A DNA stretch of 64,000 bases from Nocardiopsis sp. ATB16-24 (GTDB taxonomy: Bacteria > Actinomycetota > Actinomycetes > Streptosporangiales > Streptosporangiaceae). The translations under genes and the position numbers were made by a program. The notes under the pieces are model-generated. The model was given only the letters and a program-made list of their open reading frames with translations, was not told where the DNA came from and did not search any database. Below, piece by piece: positions 20,149-29,831 of this stretch (the first letter of the stretch is position 1; each line of letters opens with the position of its first letter). The stretch lies in contig NZ_JASCXJ010000008.1 of assembly GCF_030271535.1 (NCBI RefSeq), forward strand, positions 1 through 64,000. Direction: 5' to 3'.

Positions 20149-21171
20149 TCAGGACCAGAATTGCAGCAGCAGCTCGCCGTAGAAGACGATTCCGCTGAAC
20201 ACCGGGTTGGGCAGGACCAGGCTGAACAGGGTGTAGACCAGGTCGACCAGTGCGTCGTTGAGGCCGGGGAACCACAGGACGGCGAACACCGCGACCGAAC
20301 CGAACAGGGCGTTGGCCCGTGCGGTCGGGACCCAGGAGGCACGGGTGCAGGCGGCCAGGACCTCGAAACCGTCCAGCCCGGGGATCGGCAGCAGGTTGAT
20401 CAGGGCGGAGGTCAGGTTGGCGAAGCACAGGAAGGCCATGGCCGAGATGGCCCAGTTGGTGGTGTCGTTGCCCGGGGGCACCAGGATGGACACGGTGACG
20501 GCGAGGGCGGCGGCCGTCAACAGGCCGGCCAGTGGCCCCGCGAGCGCCACCAGGACGCGGTGGAGACGGGAGGGGATCCGCTCCCAGTCCACGTAGGTGG
20601 GCGGACCGGTCATACCGAAGGCCCCCAGGCCGAGGTAGGCCGAGGGCAGTACCAGACCGGCGAAGGCCTGCCGGTAGGCGAACGGGTTCAGCCGCAGGTA
20701 GGCGCTACCGCGCAGGGAACGGTCGCCCGCCAGGTAGGCGGCGAGGGCATGCGCGAACTCGTGGACGGTCAGGGAGACGATCCACCCGAGCAGGATGAAC
20801 AGCGGTGGGATCAACGGGGTGACGCTGGTGCCGTCGGCGACCCATTCCAGCTCCACGGCCCGCCAGGACAACCAGCCGGCGAAGCCGGTCAGACCCACCA
20901 GGAGGACGAACACCGGGCTGGGCAGGAAGTCCATCCGGCTCGCGGCGGAGACGCCGTCGGGGTCCGTCCGGGAGACGGTGGCCCCTTCCCCACCGGAGGA
21001 CGACGTGTCCGGCCGTGGGGCGGAGGGGGAGTCCGCGCCGTCGTCCCGGTCGAGGTTCGGCCGGTTGAGGGCGTCGTCGGGCATCTGCTCCCACGGGTCG
21101 GAGCCGGCCACCTCACCGGGCTCGGGCACGTCGGTCGTCTCCGCCTTGCGCGGCGGCTCGGGCGTGGACAT
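20149..21171 (-). CDS. M50 family site-2-type metalloprotease
   Basis: This 340-residue membrane protein has the zinc motif HEFAH in SLTVHEFAHALAAYLAG and the third ligand in NLLPIPGLDGFEVLAA. The first 90 residues are proline- and acid-rich and probably disordered. Six hydrophobic segments follow. Family members cleave single-pass membrane substrates such as anti-sigma factors. No PDZ domain is present, placing it in the short Rip3-like or YwhC-like group. A link with the anti-sigma factor encoded at 34198 is possible but only inference. Confidence 0.88.
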   Translation of the reverse strand: MSTPEPPRKAETTDVPEPGEVAGSDPWEQMPDDALNRPNLDRDDGADSPSAPRPDTSSSGGEGATVSRTDPDGVSAASRMDFLPSPVFVLLVGLTGFAGWLSWRAVELEWVADGTSVTPLIPPLFILLGWIVSLTVHEFAHALAAYLAGDRSLRGSAYLRLNPFAYRQAFAGLVLPSAYLGLGAFGMTGPPTYVDWERIPSRLHRVLVALAGPLAGLLTAAALAVTVSILVPPGNDTTNWAISAMAFLCFANLTSALINLLPIPGLDGFEVLAACTRASWVPTARANALFGSVAVFAVLWFPGLNDALVDLVYTLFSLVLPNPVFSGIVFYGELLLQFWS

Positions 21172-21394
21172 GCTGCTCCTGCTGCTCTTGGATGGTTCCG
21201 TGCTCCAGATTAGGTGCTGTCCGGTACCTCTTCACAGCGGGTGGAGGTTGGGAGCGGATGCTCTTCGTTCCCGCGTCGCCTCGTACGGTCCACATCGACG
21301 CCGAGGGCACGGCCCTCGTTCGGGGGCGGTGGTCGGCGCGTGCTCCGATCCCACCGAGCGGGCTCTTCCTCGGGCGGCCTCTTTCTCGGGCGGG

Positions 21395-22771
21395 CTAGAC
21401 CACGGCTCGGGGCGCCACCGCGGACCGGTGCAGACAGGCGATCGCGAACGTCCGCCCCGTCGGGGTCAGCTCCCGATGTCCGGCGCCGTCGTCCTCGTCG
21501 AGCAGGCCCAGGGCCTCCAACAGCCAGCTCACCGCCATCACCAGTGCGCGCACCTGGTCGGAGGCCGCCTCCGCCGTCCGCCGGTGCGAGGCGGCGTGAC
21601 GTCCTGCGGTCACCGGCGGCTCCACCGGGACCCACCCCGACTCGGTCAACGTCCGCTCGGCCGCCTCCACGTCGGACTCGTCGCGCCGCGCGTGCGACCC
21701 CGTGCCCTGCGGGGAGCGCGCCAGCAGCATCCCCAGCAGCGTCTCCGCGGCCGCCTGCTCCAGACCGCCGGTGCGGCACAGGCTCTCGGTGGCCGCCTGC
21801 CACAGCGCCTCGGGGTCCTCCCTCAACTGGCGTCCTCGCCGGGTCAGCACCAGGCGACGCCCCGCCCGACGCACGGCCCGCATCCCGCGCAGTGTCTGGT
21901 GCAGGGCGATCAGCTGGGTGGCGTCGGTCTCGCTGCGCGGGGGCGCGGGCGAGGTCCGCCAGCCGAAGTCCTCGCACATCTGCCGCACCACGCTCGGCGA
22001 GATGTAGCCGATCTGGGTGAGCGCGATGCCGTCCGCGGCCAGGTCCAGCAGACGTTGCAGGGGCGCCATCGCCGACTCCGCGGCGCGCGGCACGTCCGAA
22101 CCCGCGATGATCTGCCCCACCAGCGGCCAGAGACGTTGGCGGTGCGGATGCGCGGACGAGCTCAGCCAGGCCCGGACCCGTTCCTCGCGTATGCGGTCCA
22201 GGTGGCTCAGTCCCCGGTTGTCCGGCTGGGTGAGGAAGGAACGGGTGAAACGCTCCTGGGCGGGGCGCCAGCCGCGTTTTCCCGGACGCACGTCGCCCAG
22301 GAGGATCGCCAGCTCCAGAGCGGAGGCGGTCTCACGGCGGGCCCGGATCTCGGCGTCGCCGACCGCCGTCCCCCAGGTCAGCTCGGGCAGGTCCGGCGGT
22401 TCCACCCCCGACTCCCACATGAGCCGCTCGTACATGGCCAGTCCGGCCGCGTGGTCCTCGGCGTAGACGGTGAGCAGGGTGGTCGTCTCGGGAGACGAAC
22501 AGATCTGTGCGTAGCGATACAGCTGGAGGAGGGAGAAGAGGGAGCCGAGGGCCCGGGCCGCGAACAACTGTTCATCGGTGGAGTTCTGGAAGCGGACCGG
22601 CAGCTCGAACCAGCAGAATCGTTGAACGGCGTGTTGGTTGAGTCTTTCGAGCTCCTGCCCCGGTGCCAGAGTGTCCAACGCCGAGCGGGCCATGTCGGCG
22701 GCCCGTTCGTCCCGTCGGGCCAACTCGGCGAGGGCGGACGCTACGGCTTCGCGCATGTGGGCGCTCACCAC
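21395..22771 (-). CDS. Hypothetical protein, about 458 residues, mostly helical
   Basis: I do not recognise this protein. It is soluble, rich in Ala, Arg and Leu, and contains winged-helix-like stretches: ATQLIALHQTLRGMRAVRRA with RLVLTRRGRQL, and a C-terminal LTPTGRTFAIACL. Both resemble the wing of DNA-binding proteins. Start choice is uncertain: tandem GTG codons at 22771 and 22768 crowd a GGGGAGG ribosome site, and ATG 22756 lies 14 bases from it. The gene is single, with about 200-base gaps on both sides. Confidence 0.75.
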   Translation of the reverse strand: MVSAHMREAVASALAELARRDERAADMARSALDTLAPGQELERLNQHAVQRFCWFELPVRFQNSTDEQLFAARALGSLFSLLQLYRYAQICSSPETTTLLTVYAEDHAAGLAMYERLMWESGVEPPDLPELTWGTAVGDAEIRARRETASALELAILLGDVRPGKRGWRPAQERFTRSFLTQPDNRGLSHLDRIREERVRAWLSSSAHPHRQRLWPLVGQIIAGSDVPRAAESAMAPLQRLLDLAADGIALTQIGYISPSVVRQMCEDFGWRTSPAPPRSETDATQLIALHQTLRGMRAVRRAGRRLVLTRRGRQLREDPEALWQAATESLCRTGGLEQAAAETLLGMLLARSPQGTGSHARRDESDVEAAERTLTESGWVPVEPPVTAGRHAASHRRTAEAASDQVRALVMAVSWLLEALGLLDEDDGAGHRELTPTGRTFAIACLHRSAVAPRAVV

Positions 22772-22975
22772 CTCCCCGCGTACCGGGCGCCCGCTCTCCG
22801 CGTGGGTGTTCGTCGGGGGCGCGATGCTCTTGGGTTCGTCCCGACGGGCCCGGAAGGGACCGCGCTGGGACTCGTGCCTCTCCTACCCCGCCCGGGGCGA
22901 AGAATGCCTCTGGTCAGGTGCGGTGTGCGTGCCGCCCACGGGCGACACCCGCGCCGCAGTCGCGGGTCCGGGGCG

Positions 22976-23233
22976 TCAGGGCGCCTGTGGAGGGCGCCCG
23001 CCACGACGGCGAGGGGGGACGGGGGGAACGACACGACTCGCGGCGATGGTCGGCTCCTCCACCTCCGTGGTGGAGCCGTCTCGTCGGCGCAGGGTGAGAA
23101 CACCGTCGGCCCAGGACTCGACGACACCGACGATATCGGTGAATCCGCCTCCGGGGAGGCGGATTCGCACAGAAACCCTGCGGCCGACGTCCTTCGGGGA
23201 GATCCGATGGACCAGGCGTCCCCTGATGTGCAT
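22976..23233 (-). CDS. Small SH3-like barrel protein upstream of ferredoxin
   Basis: The 85-residue protein is too short and too deep within a longer antisense-looking frame to be obvious, but the ATG at 23233 has a GGGGG site upstream and the product is coherent: RLVHRISPKDVGRRVSVRIR, FTDIVGVVESWADGVLTLRR and RDGSTTEVEEPTIAASRVVP. This is the N-terminal barrel found in streptomycete proteins that are fused to a GNAT domain and sit beside fdxA; here the acetyltransferase part is absent. Role unknown. Confidence 0.7.
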   Translation of the reverse strand: MHIRGRLVHRISPKDVGRRVSVRIRLPGGGFTDIVGVVESWADGVLTLRRRDGSTTEVEEPTIAASRVVPPVPPRRRGGRPPQAP

Positions 23234-23370
23234 GGAAGCGACCCCCGAATGTGCGCTGCTCGTCCTCGGCAGCCATACTAGGAGTACGAGATCTGTGCCA
23301 ATTGCTTGCAGGGCCCGTGAGCGGGGCGGAGCGCCCGCACGCCATCCCCGTCCGGGGCCTCTGAAAAGTC

Positions 23371-23395
23371 CCCGCCTCTCCGCGGAGCGCGGGGA
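23371..23395. other. Hairpin in the fdxA leader
   Basis: CCCCGC and GCGGGG flank the internal palindrome CTCCGCGGAG. It lies 18 bases before the fdxA start codon, just before the AAGGAG ribosome site, so it could influence initiation. Confidence 0.4.
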
Positions 23396-23413
23396 TGAGA
23401 CAAGGAGTACGAC

Positions 23414-23734
23414 GTGACCTACGTCATCGCGCAGCCCTGTGTCGATGTGCTGGACAAGGCGTGCATCGACGAGTGCCCCGTGGACTGCATCTACGAGGGT
23501 GAGCGCATGCTCTACATCCACCCGGACGAGTGCGTTGACTGCGGTGCGTGTGAGCCGGTCTGCCCCGTGGAGGCCATCTACTACGAGGACGACCTTCCCG
23601 AGCAGTGGTCGGACTTCTACAAGGCCAACGTCGATTTCTTCGACGACCTGGGGTCCCCGGGAGGAGCGTCCAAGGTCGGAAAGATCGACCGTGACCACCC
23701 GATCGTGGCCAAGCTGCCGCCACAGGCCGAGTAA
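23414..23734 (+). CDS. fdxA: 7Fe ferredoxin ([3Fe-4S][4Fe-4S])
   Basis: This 106-residue ferredoxin has the actinobacterial FdxA cysteine set: Cys9, 17, 21 and 25, then Cys40, 43, 46 and 50 ([16 protein letters not shown]). In this family Cys21 is not needed for the [3Fe-4S] cluster. It carries low-potential electrons in the cytosol, for example to cytochromes P450. The GTG start at 23414 has a perfect AAGGAG. In streptomycetes fdxA likewise precedes the succinyl-DAP aminotransferase gene, which supports the dapC call that follows. Confidence 0.95.
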   Translation: MTYVIAQPCVDVLDKACIDECPVDCIYEGERMLYIHPDECVDCGACEPVCPVEAIYYEDDLPEQWSDFYKANVDFFDDLGSPGGASKVGKIDRDHPIVAKLPPQAE

Positions 23735-23824
23735 CCCGGCTGTGCGCCGGGTGTGACCCGGCCCCGCACCGCGGCGGGCGGCGCATCCCCGTGGCGCAGA
23801 GGGTGCGCGCCCGTTCCGTGACCT

Positions 23825-23859
23825 GTCGCGCCGATTCCGCCGGGCGGAGTCGGCGCGAC
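23825..23859 (+). terminator. Strong terminator between fdxA and dapC
   Basis: A 16-bp stem (left GTCGCGCCGATTCCGC, right GCGGAGTCGGCGCGAC, one G-T pair) encloses a CGG loop and is followed by TTTCGT. A weaker hairpin ACCCGGC/GCCGGGT sits right at the fdxA stop (23734-23752). Confidence 0.85.
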
Positions 23860-23898
23860 TTTCGTGAGAACAGCTCGAACTGGATGGAGTGTGCACCG

Positions 23899-25005
23899 AT
23901 GGCCGAACGGCGACCCGTGGCCGACCGGCTCCCGGCCTTTCCGTGGGACAGGCTGGCGCCGTACAAGCAGAAGGCCGCCGCGCACGCCGACGGCATCGTC
24001 GACCTGTCCGTCGGTACCCCGGTCGACCCGGTCCCGGCGGTCGTGCGCAGGGCCTTGGCCGAGGCGTCCGACGCCCCCGGATACCCCCCGACCTGGGGGA
24101 CCCCGAAGCTGCGTGCGTCCATCCAGGGGTGGCTGGAACGCCGACACGGCGTGCACGTGACCGAGGGGGCCGTCCTGCCCACCGTGGGTTCCAAGGAACT
24201 CGTGGCCTGGCTGCCCACCCTTCTCGGGCTGGGGGAGGGGGACAGGGTCGTCCACCCCGAACTGGCTTATCCGACCTACGACGTCGGCGCCCGTATCGCC
24301 GGGGCGACCCCGGTGGCCTCCGACGGATTGGCGGCCCTCGGTCCCGCGTCGGTGGGGCTGGTGTGGGTGAACTCGCCGAGCAACCCGACCGGACGTGTGC
24401 TGGGTGTTCCGCACCTGCGCAAGGTCGTGCAGTGGGCGCGTGAGCGCGGCGCGATCGTGGCCTCCGACGAGTGCTACCTCGACCTGGGGTGGGGCGACAC
24501 CGAGCCGGTGTCCATCCTGCACCCGGACGTGTGCGGTGACTCCCACGAGAACCTGCTGGCCGTGCACTCGCTGTCCAAGCGCTCCAACCTGGCCGGGTAC
24601 CGCGCCGCCTTCGTGGCGGGCGACCCCGCGCTGGTCCAGGAGCTGTTGGAGGTGCGCAAGCACGCCGGAATGATCGTTCCCGCCCCGGTCCAGGCGGCCA
24701 TGGGCGCGGCCCTGGACGACGACGCGCACGCCGACGAGCAGAAGGAGCGTTACCGCTCCCGTCGAACACGGCTCCGCGAGGCCTTCGAGGGCGCCGGCTG
24801 GAGCGTCGAACACTCCGAGGCCGGTCTCTACCTGTGGGCCCGCCACCCCGACCACGACGCCTGGGGCGCTGTCGCCCACCTCGCCGAGCGCGGCGTCCTG
24901 GTCGCCCCGGGGGACTTCTACGGGATCGCGGGCGCGGGTCACGTACGGGTGGCCTTCACCGCGAACGACGAGCGCGTGCGGGCCGCGGCCGAACGCCTGG
25001 GCTGA
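23899..25005 (+). CDS. dapC: Succinyldiaminopimelate transaminase
   Basis: This 368-residue fold-type I aminotransferase makes N-succinyl-LL-diaminopimelate from N-succinyl-2-amino-6-ketopimelate in lysine and peptidoglycan synthesis. The PLP lysine is Lys227 in LSKRSNLAGYR; NSPSNPTGRVL and SDECYLDLGW are the substrate-carboxylate and PLP-binding motifs. The ATG at 23899 is preceded ten bases upstream by GGAG; an ATG at 23884 has no site. Nearby dapD and dapE complete the succinylase branch, separated by one unrelated reverse-strand gene. Confidence 0.92.
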   Translation: MAERRPVADRLPAFPWDRLAPYKQKAAAHADGIVDLSVGTPVDPVPAVVRRALAEASDAPGYPPTWGTPKLRASIQGWLERRHGVHVTEGAVLPTVGSKELVAWLPTLLGLGEGDRVVHPELAYPTYDVGARIAGATPVASDGLAALGPASVGLVWVNSPSNPTGRVLGVPHLRKVVQWARERGAIVASDECYLDLGWGDTEPVSILHPDVCGDSHENLLAVHSLSKRSNLAGYRAAFVAGDPALVQELLEVRKHAGMIVPAPVQAAMGAALDDDAHADEQKERYRSRRTRLREAFEGAGWSVEHSEAGLYLWARHPDHDAWGAVAHLAERGVLVAPGDFYGIAGAGHVRVAFTANDERVRAAAERLG

Positions 25006-25052
25006 GCGCCCGCCGAGGGCGACCGGAGTCGGTCCCCCGAGGGAGGAGGACG

Positions 25053-25934
25053 CTAACGCAGGAGGAGGCCCTCCTCGGTGGAGGCGTCCTCGGCCGTGCT
25101 CCAGGCCTCGGCGCCGTCCACACCGTCCGAAGCGCGCCACTGTCGACCGTCGTAGGTCACGGTCGTCAATCCGTACTCCTCGGCGTGCGCCACCGCCCAC
25201 AGGGCCATCGCCCATCCCAGGTCCCCCGTGCGGGGGCGGGAGGGGTCGACTTCGGGCAGGTCCTCCGGGTGGGTGCCGAACACACGGGCCATCTCCTCCC
25301 GGGCGCCCTCGACGTCGGCGTCGCCCGCCCGCGTCGCCTCCACGGTCTCGGCGTCGTACCAGCAGGTCAGGGCCGGCCCCAGAGCACCGGTGAAGACCTC
25401 GGTCATCCGCTCCGACAGCGGTTCGTGCTGGTCGTAGGCGTAGCCGTCCGCGCTGCGCTGCACCGCCTGGGCCGCCTCGAAGACCGGGACGTCCTCCCAG
25501 CCGTCGACCTCCACCAGTTCGTCGTAGAAGGAGGCGCTGGAGAACACGGGGTCGAGGATCTCCTCCGGCTCCCCCCACTCCTGTGACGGCCGCTGCTGGA
25601 ACAGGCCCAAGGAGTCCCGGTCGCCGTACTCCACGTTGTAGAACGCCGACTCCTGCCACACCGTCGCGTAGGCGACCGTCACGGCCTCCGGCGGCAGGTC
25701 CCGGCTGAACGCCACCCCGCCCACGGTCGCCGCGCTCTCGGCCTGGGCGCCCTCCATCGGGTACCTGTCGTCGGACATCTCCAGACGGCAGCCCGGTTCG
25801 GGCGCGGAGGTGGTGTCGAGCGGGTCGAACGTGGTCAGCACGTAGTACGCCCCGGCGACGAGCAGACCGCACACGAGGGTCAGGGCGAGCAGGATCTTGA
25901 CGAAGGCGGAGAGCCTTCGACGCTTACTGGGCAC
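25053..25934 (-). CDS. Membrane-anchored lysozyme-like (transglycosylase-type) protein
   Basis: The roughly 293-residue product has a basic N-terminus, one membrane helix (about 12-34) and an extracytoplasmic domain. ESAFYNVEYGDRDSLGLFQQ, with RPSQEWGEP just after, resembles the ES...GLFQ motif of SLT-type lytic transglycosylases; the glutamate would be the catalytic acid. Homologues in streptomycetes are often called hypothetical or heavy-metal transporter, without support. The GTG start at 25934 (VPSKRRRLSAF) has a poor ribosome site but the frame upstream lacks a better one. Enzyme activity is inference. Confidence 0.65.
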   Translation of the reverse strand: MPSKRRRLSAFVKILLALTLVCGLLVAGAYYVLTTFDPLDTTSAPEPGCRLEMSDDRYPMEGAQAESAATVGGVAFSRDLPPEAVTVAYATVWQESAFYNVEYGDRDSLGLFQQRPSQEWGEPEEILDPVFSSASFYDELVEVDGWEDVPVFEAAQAVQRSADGYAYDQHEPLSERMTEVFTGALGPALTCWYDAETVEATRAGDADVEGAREEMARVFGTHPEDLPEVDPSRPRTGDLGWAMALWAVAHAEEYGLTTVTYDGRQWRASDGVDGAEAWSTAEDASTEEGLLLR

Positions 25935-26136
25935 AGGCGAACCAAGGGTCGGGTCGGTGACATGTCCGGTGCGCTGCCGGGGAAGGTGGGGACTTCCGCA
26001 GCGCGTTGGAGGCGCCCGGCGGCACCGTACACGAATTGTAGTCACCACCGCCAAAAGCGACAGCGTGCCCGTGAGGGGCGGCCCCGCGGGGTGGTGGTGA
26101 CCGCACACCCGTCACGAGCGGCTAACGTGTGTGCAC

Positions 26137-26973
<837 letters not shown>

Positions 26974-26992
26974 CGGACGTGTCGGAGAACTC

Positions 26993-27020
26993 GGGGCGCC
27001 CCCTCGTACGGGGGCGCCCC
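26993..27020 (+). terminator. Terminator after dapD
   Basis: GGGGCGCCCCC pairs with GGGGGCGCCCC over 11 bp around a TCGTAC loop, 20 bases after the dapD stop. Confidence 0.85.
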
Positions 27021-27116
27021 GACGCGCTCTAAGGTGGTCTGCGCGCGCGGACACGCGTATGCGCGCACCCCCGTAGGTGCGCGCGGACCCACCGACCCAC
27101 CGAAACGGGGCGACAC

Positions 27117-28181
27117 ATGCTGGACCTGACCTCGGACGCCGTGACCCTGACCGCCTCCCTCGTGGACATCCGCTCCGAGAGCGGTGACGAGAAGGTCCTC
27201 GCCGACGCGATCGAGAACGCCCTGTCCGGGCTCGGCCACCTGACCGTCACTCGCGACGGCGACGCGGTCGTGGCGCGTACCGACCTCGGCCGCCCCCGCC
27301 GCGTCGTCATCGCCGGCCACATCGACACGGTCCCGATCGTCGACAACGTCCCCTCCCACGTGGCCGACGGTCGTCTGTACGGGTGCGGTGCCTCCGACAT
27401 GAAGGCCGGTGTCGCCGTCCAGCTCAGGCTCGCCGAGGCGGTGCCCGAGCCGGTGCACGACGTCACCTACGTCTTCTACGACAACGAGGAGGTCGACGCC
27501 TCCCGCAACGGTCTTCTCCGCCTCTCCCGCACCCACCCCGAGTGGCTGGCGGGGGACTTCGCGATCCTCATGGAACCCACGGACGGCGTCATCGAGGGCG
27601 GTTGTCAGGGCACCATGCGCGTGGAGGTCACCGCGCGGGGCGAGCGCGCCCACAGCGCCCGTTCCTGGATGGGAAAGAACGCCATCCACGGCGCCGGGGC
27701 GATCCTGGACGTCCTGCGCGCCTACACCCCGCGTGAGCCGGAGGTGGAGGGACTGCGCTTCCACGAGGGGCTCAACGCGGTGTTCATCGAAGGCGGCGTC
27801 GCGGGCAACGTCATCCCCGACGAGTGCGTGGTCAAGGTCAACTACCGTTTCGCCCCGGACCGGTCGATCGCCGAGGCCGAGGCGCACCTGCGCGAGGTCT
27901 TCGCCGGGTTCGAGGTGGAGGTGGTGGACGCCGCCGCCCCCGCCCGTCCGGGGCTGGACGACCCGTCGGCCGCCGCGTTCGTCACGGCGGTGGGGGAGGG
28001 CGAGGCCCGCGCCAAGCTCGGATGGACCGACGTGTCCCGCTTCTCCGACCTGGGGGTCCCCGCGGTCAACTACGGCCCCGGCGACCCGCTGCTCGCCCAC
28101 ACCAGGGACGAGTACGCCGAGATCGCCGAGATCCGTGAGGCGGAGGAGCGCATGATCGCCTGGTTGACCGGAGCCCGCTGA
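27117..28181 (+). CDS. dapE: Succinyl-diaminopimelate desuccinylase
   Basis: This 354-residue M20 metallohydrolase releases succinate to give LL-diaminopimelate. Metal and catalytic residues are His68 (AGHIDTVPI), Asp94 (GCGASDMKAG), the Glu124-Glu125 pair (YDNEEVDASRNG) and the dimerisation-lid segment GERAHSARSWMGKNAIH. The actinobacterial length of about 355 residues fits DapE. The ATG at 27117 follows ACGGGGCG. It is downstream of dapD and upstream of a LOG-family gene, as in Mycobacterium and Streptomyces. Confidence 0.94.
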   Translation: MLDLTSDAVTLTASLVDIRSESGDEKVLADAIENALSGLGHLTVTRDGDAVVARTDLGRPRRVVIAGHIDTVPIVDNVPSHVADGRLYGCGASDMKAGVAVQLRLAEAVPEPVHDVTYVFYDNEEVDASRNGLLRLSRTHPEWLAGDFAILMEPTDGVIEGGCQGTMRVEVTARGERAHSARSWMGKNAIHGAGAILDVLRAYTPREPEVEGLRFHEGLNAVFIEGGVAGNVIPDECVVKVNYRFAPDRSIAEAEAHLREVFAGFEVEVVDAAAPARPGLDDPSAAAFVTAVGEGEARAKLGWTDVSRFSDLGVPAVNYGPGDPLLAHTRDEYAEIAEIREAEERMIAWLTGAR

Positions 28182-28286
28182 CCCTCGACGGAAGGACGGC
28201 TCCCCGAGGATCCAGGACCCCACGGTCACCGCCAGGACATGTGTGGTTCAGGTGTGAGCATGTTCGGCCCGGATACCTTGTACGGC

Positions 28287-29072
28287 ATGACGGAAGCACA
28301 AGAGCAGGTACGACGGGCGGGTCCCCTCACCTATCGGGGCAGCTCCATTCCCAACACCACCACCGACCAGCGCCTCCTGGACCGGCGTGGACCCTCCGAA
28401 TGGGTGCACACCGACCCCTGGCGCGTGCTGCGCATCCAGTCGGAGGTAGTGGAGGGCTTCGGCCTGCTGTCGGAGCTGCCCGCGGCGGTGAGCGTGTTCG
28501 GCTCGGCCCGGATCAAGCCGGGCGACCGCTACTACGACCTCGGAGTCGAGGTCGGAGCCAAGCTCGCGCAGGCCGGGTACGCCACCGTCACCGGTGGGGG
28601 ACCGGGTTTGATGGAGGCCGCCAACAAGGGCGCCCAGGAGGCGGGCGGGCTGTCGGTGGGGCTGGGCATCGAGCTGCCCTTCGAGCAGTCGCTCAACGAG
28701 TACATCGACATGGGCATGACCTTCCGGTACTTCTTCGTCCGCAAGTTGATGTTCGTCAAGTACTCCCAGGCCTTCGTGGTCCTGCCCGGTGGCTTCGGCA
28801 CCCTGGACGAGCTGTTCGAGGCGGCCACCCTGGTCCAGACCCGCAAGGTCACCAGGTTCCCCATCGTGCTGGTGGGCACCGAGTTCTGGGGTGGGCTGCG
28901 GGACTGGATCCGGGACAGCCTGCTGGAGAACGAGCTGATCAAGAAGCACGACATGGAGCTCGTCCAGGTCGTCGACGGTCCGGAGGAGGTCGTCGACATC
29001 ATCCGCGACTCCCACATGGACATGGCGCGACGGTACGAGGAGTCGGAGGAGCGGCCGGGACCCGAACAGTAG
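28287..29072 (+). CDS. LOG-family (TIGR00730) Rossmann-fold protein
   Basis: This 261-residue protein carries the LOG signature PGGFGTLDE (residues 167-175) and GGGPGLMEAANKGA. LOG proteins release free cytokinin-type bases from nucleoside 5'-monophosphates or act as related N-glycosidases on purine nucleotides. The mycobacterial homologue (Rv1205) sits in the same dapD-dapE neighbourhood. The ATG at 28287 was chosen because the two upstream in-frame starts precede non-conserved sequence; none has a good ribosome site, so a leaderless transcript is possible. Confidence 0.9.
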   Translation: MTEAQEQVRRAGPLTYRGSSIPNTTTDQRLLDRRGPSEWVHTDPWRVLRIQSEVVEGFGLLSELPAAVSVFGSARIKPGDRYYDLGVEVGAKLAQAGYATVTGGGPGLMEAANKGAQEAGGLSVGLGIELPFEQSLNEYIDMGMTFRYFFVRKLMFVKYSQAFVVLPGGFGTLDELFEAATLVQTRKVTRFPIVLVGTEFWGGLRDWIRDSLLENELIKKHDMELVQVVDGPEEVVDIIRDSHMDMARRYEESEERPGPEQ

Positions 29073-29165
29073 GGCACGGTGAGCGGTTCGGCGGACTCCG
29101 GGGAGGGGCACGACCGGAGTCCGCCACGGGGTCCATGTCCGGTCGGGTATGGCACGATCGTGTCC

Positions 29166-29669
29166 GTGCCTGTTCTCATCATGGTCCTCGTCGCCGCCGC
29201 CGCGCTGGCCGTGCTCGCCGGCGTGGTCTGCGTCGTGCTCGGCAAGGGCGGTCGACTCGCCCGCTTCGAGGCCGACTACCTCCCGCTCCCCCTGCCCGAC
29301 GACCGCCCCGTCAAGGCGTTCGACCTCGCCCGTCTGGTCCTGCCCCTGGCGATGTGGGGCTACCACGTGCGCGCCGTGGACGAACTGCTCCTGCGCCTGA
29401 CCGCCACCCTGCGCGAGCGGGAGGAGCGGATCCAGGACCTGGAGTGGCGTCTGTCGCGCCTGGACCCGTCCTATGTCCCGGAGGGAAGCGGTCCACGGCC
29501 GGGTTCCCATCTGCCCGGAGACGCCTTCGCCCCCGGGTTCCCCGAGAGGGGGACCGACCCGGACGGCTCCGGAGCCGACGGAGGGGGTCGCGGTGGGACG
29601 GAGGAGGCCCCGAGTGCGTCGACCGACGGCTCCGGGGGCGCGTCGCCCGGAGGCGACGTCGAGCGCTGA
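29166..29669 (+). CDS. DivIVA-like domain membrane protein
   Basis: The product is about 167 residues. An N-terminal membrane helix (about 3-22) is followed by DRPVKAFDLARLVLPLAMWG and YHVRAVDELLLRLTATLRER, the DivIVA-type membrane-binding and coiled-coil start, then a glycine/proline-rich acidic tail. In streptomycetes a similar gene lies between folP and DUF3117; here folP is missing from the neighbourhood. The GTG at 29166 was selected; another GTG is six bases upstream. A role in polar growth or cell-wall placement is inference from the family. Confidence 0.75.
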   Translation: MPVLIMVLVAAAALAVLAGVVCVVLGKGGRLARFEADYLPLPLPDDRPVKAFDLARLVLPLAMWGYHVRAVDELLLRLTATLREREERIQDLEWRLSRLDPSYVPEGSGPRPGSHLPGDAFAPGFPERGTDPDGSGADGGGRGGTEEAPSASTDGSGGASPGGDVER

Positions 29670-29831
29670 CCCTCGGTCACGGCCCGGCGCCCCATCGTGG
29701 GTATGTCGTGCATCACATCCACGGTGCCCTTCTTGGGCGGTTCGACGTGTTCGGGTGCTCTATTCTCGTTCGCTGTACCCGGGTACCCCCACTCCGCCGG
29801 AGTGGGTGCAGCACCGTTGAGGATGGCGAGG

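Noticed and set aside
23617-25872. Reverse-strand frame of about 750 codons across dapC
   Set aside because: It shadows dapC and runs antisense to it; the real reverse-strand gene here is 25053-25934 in another frame.
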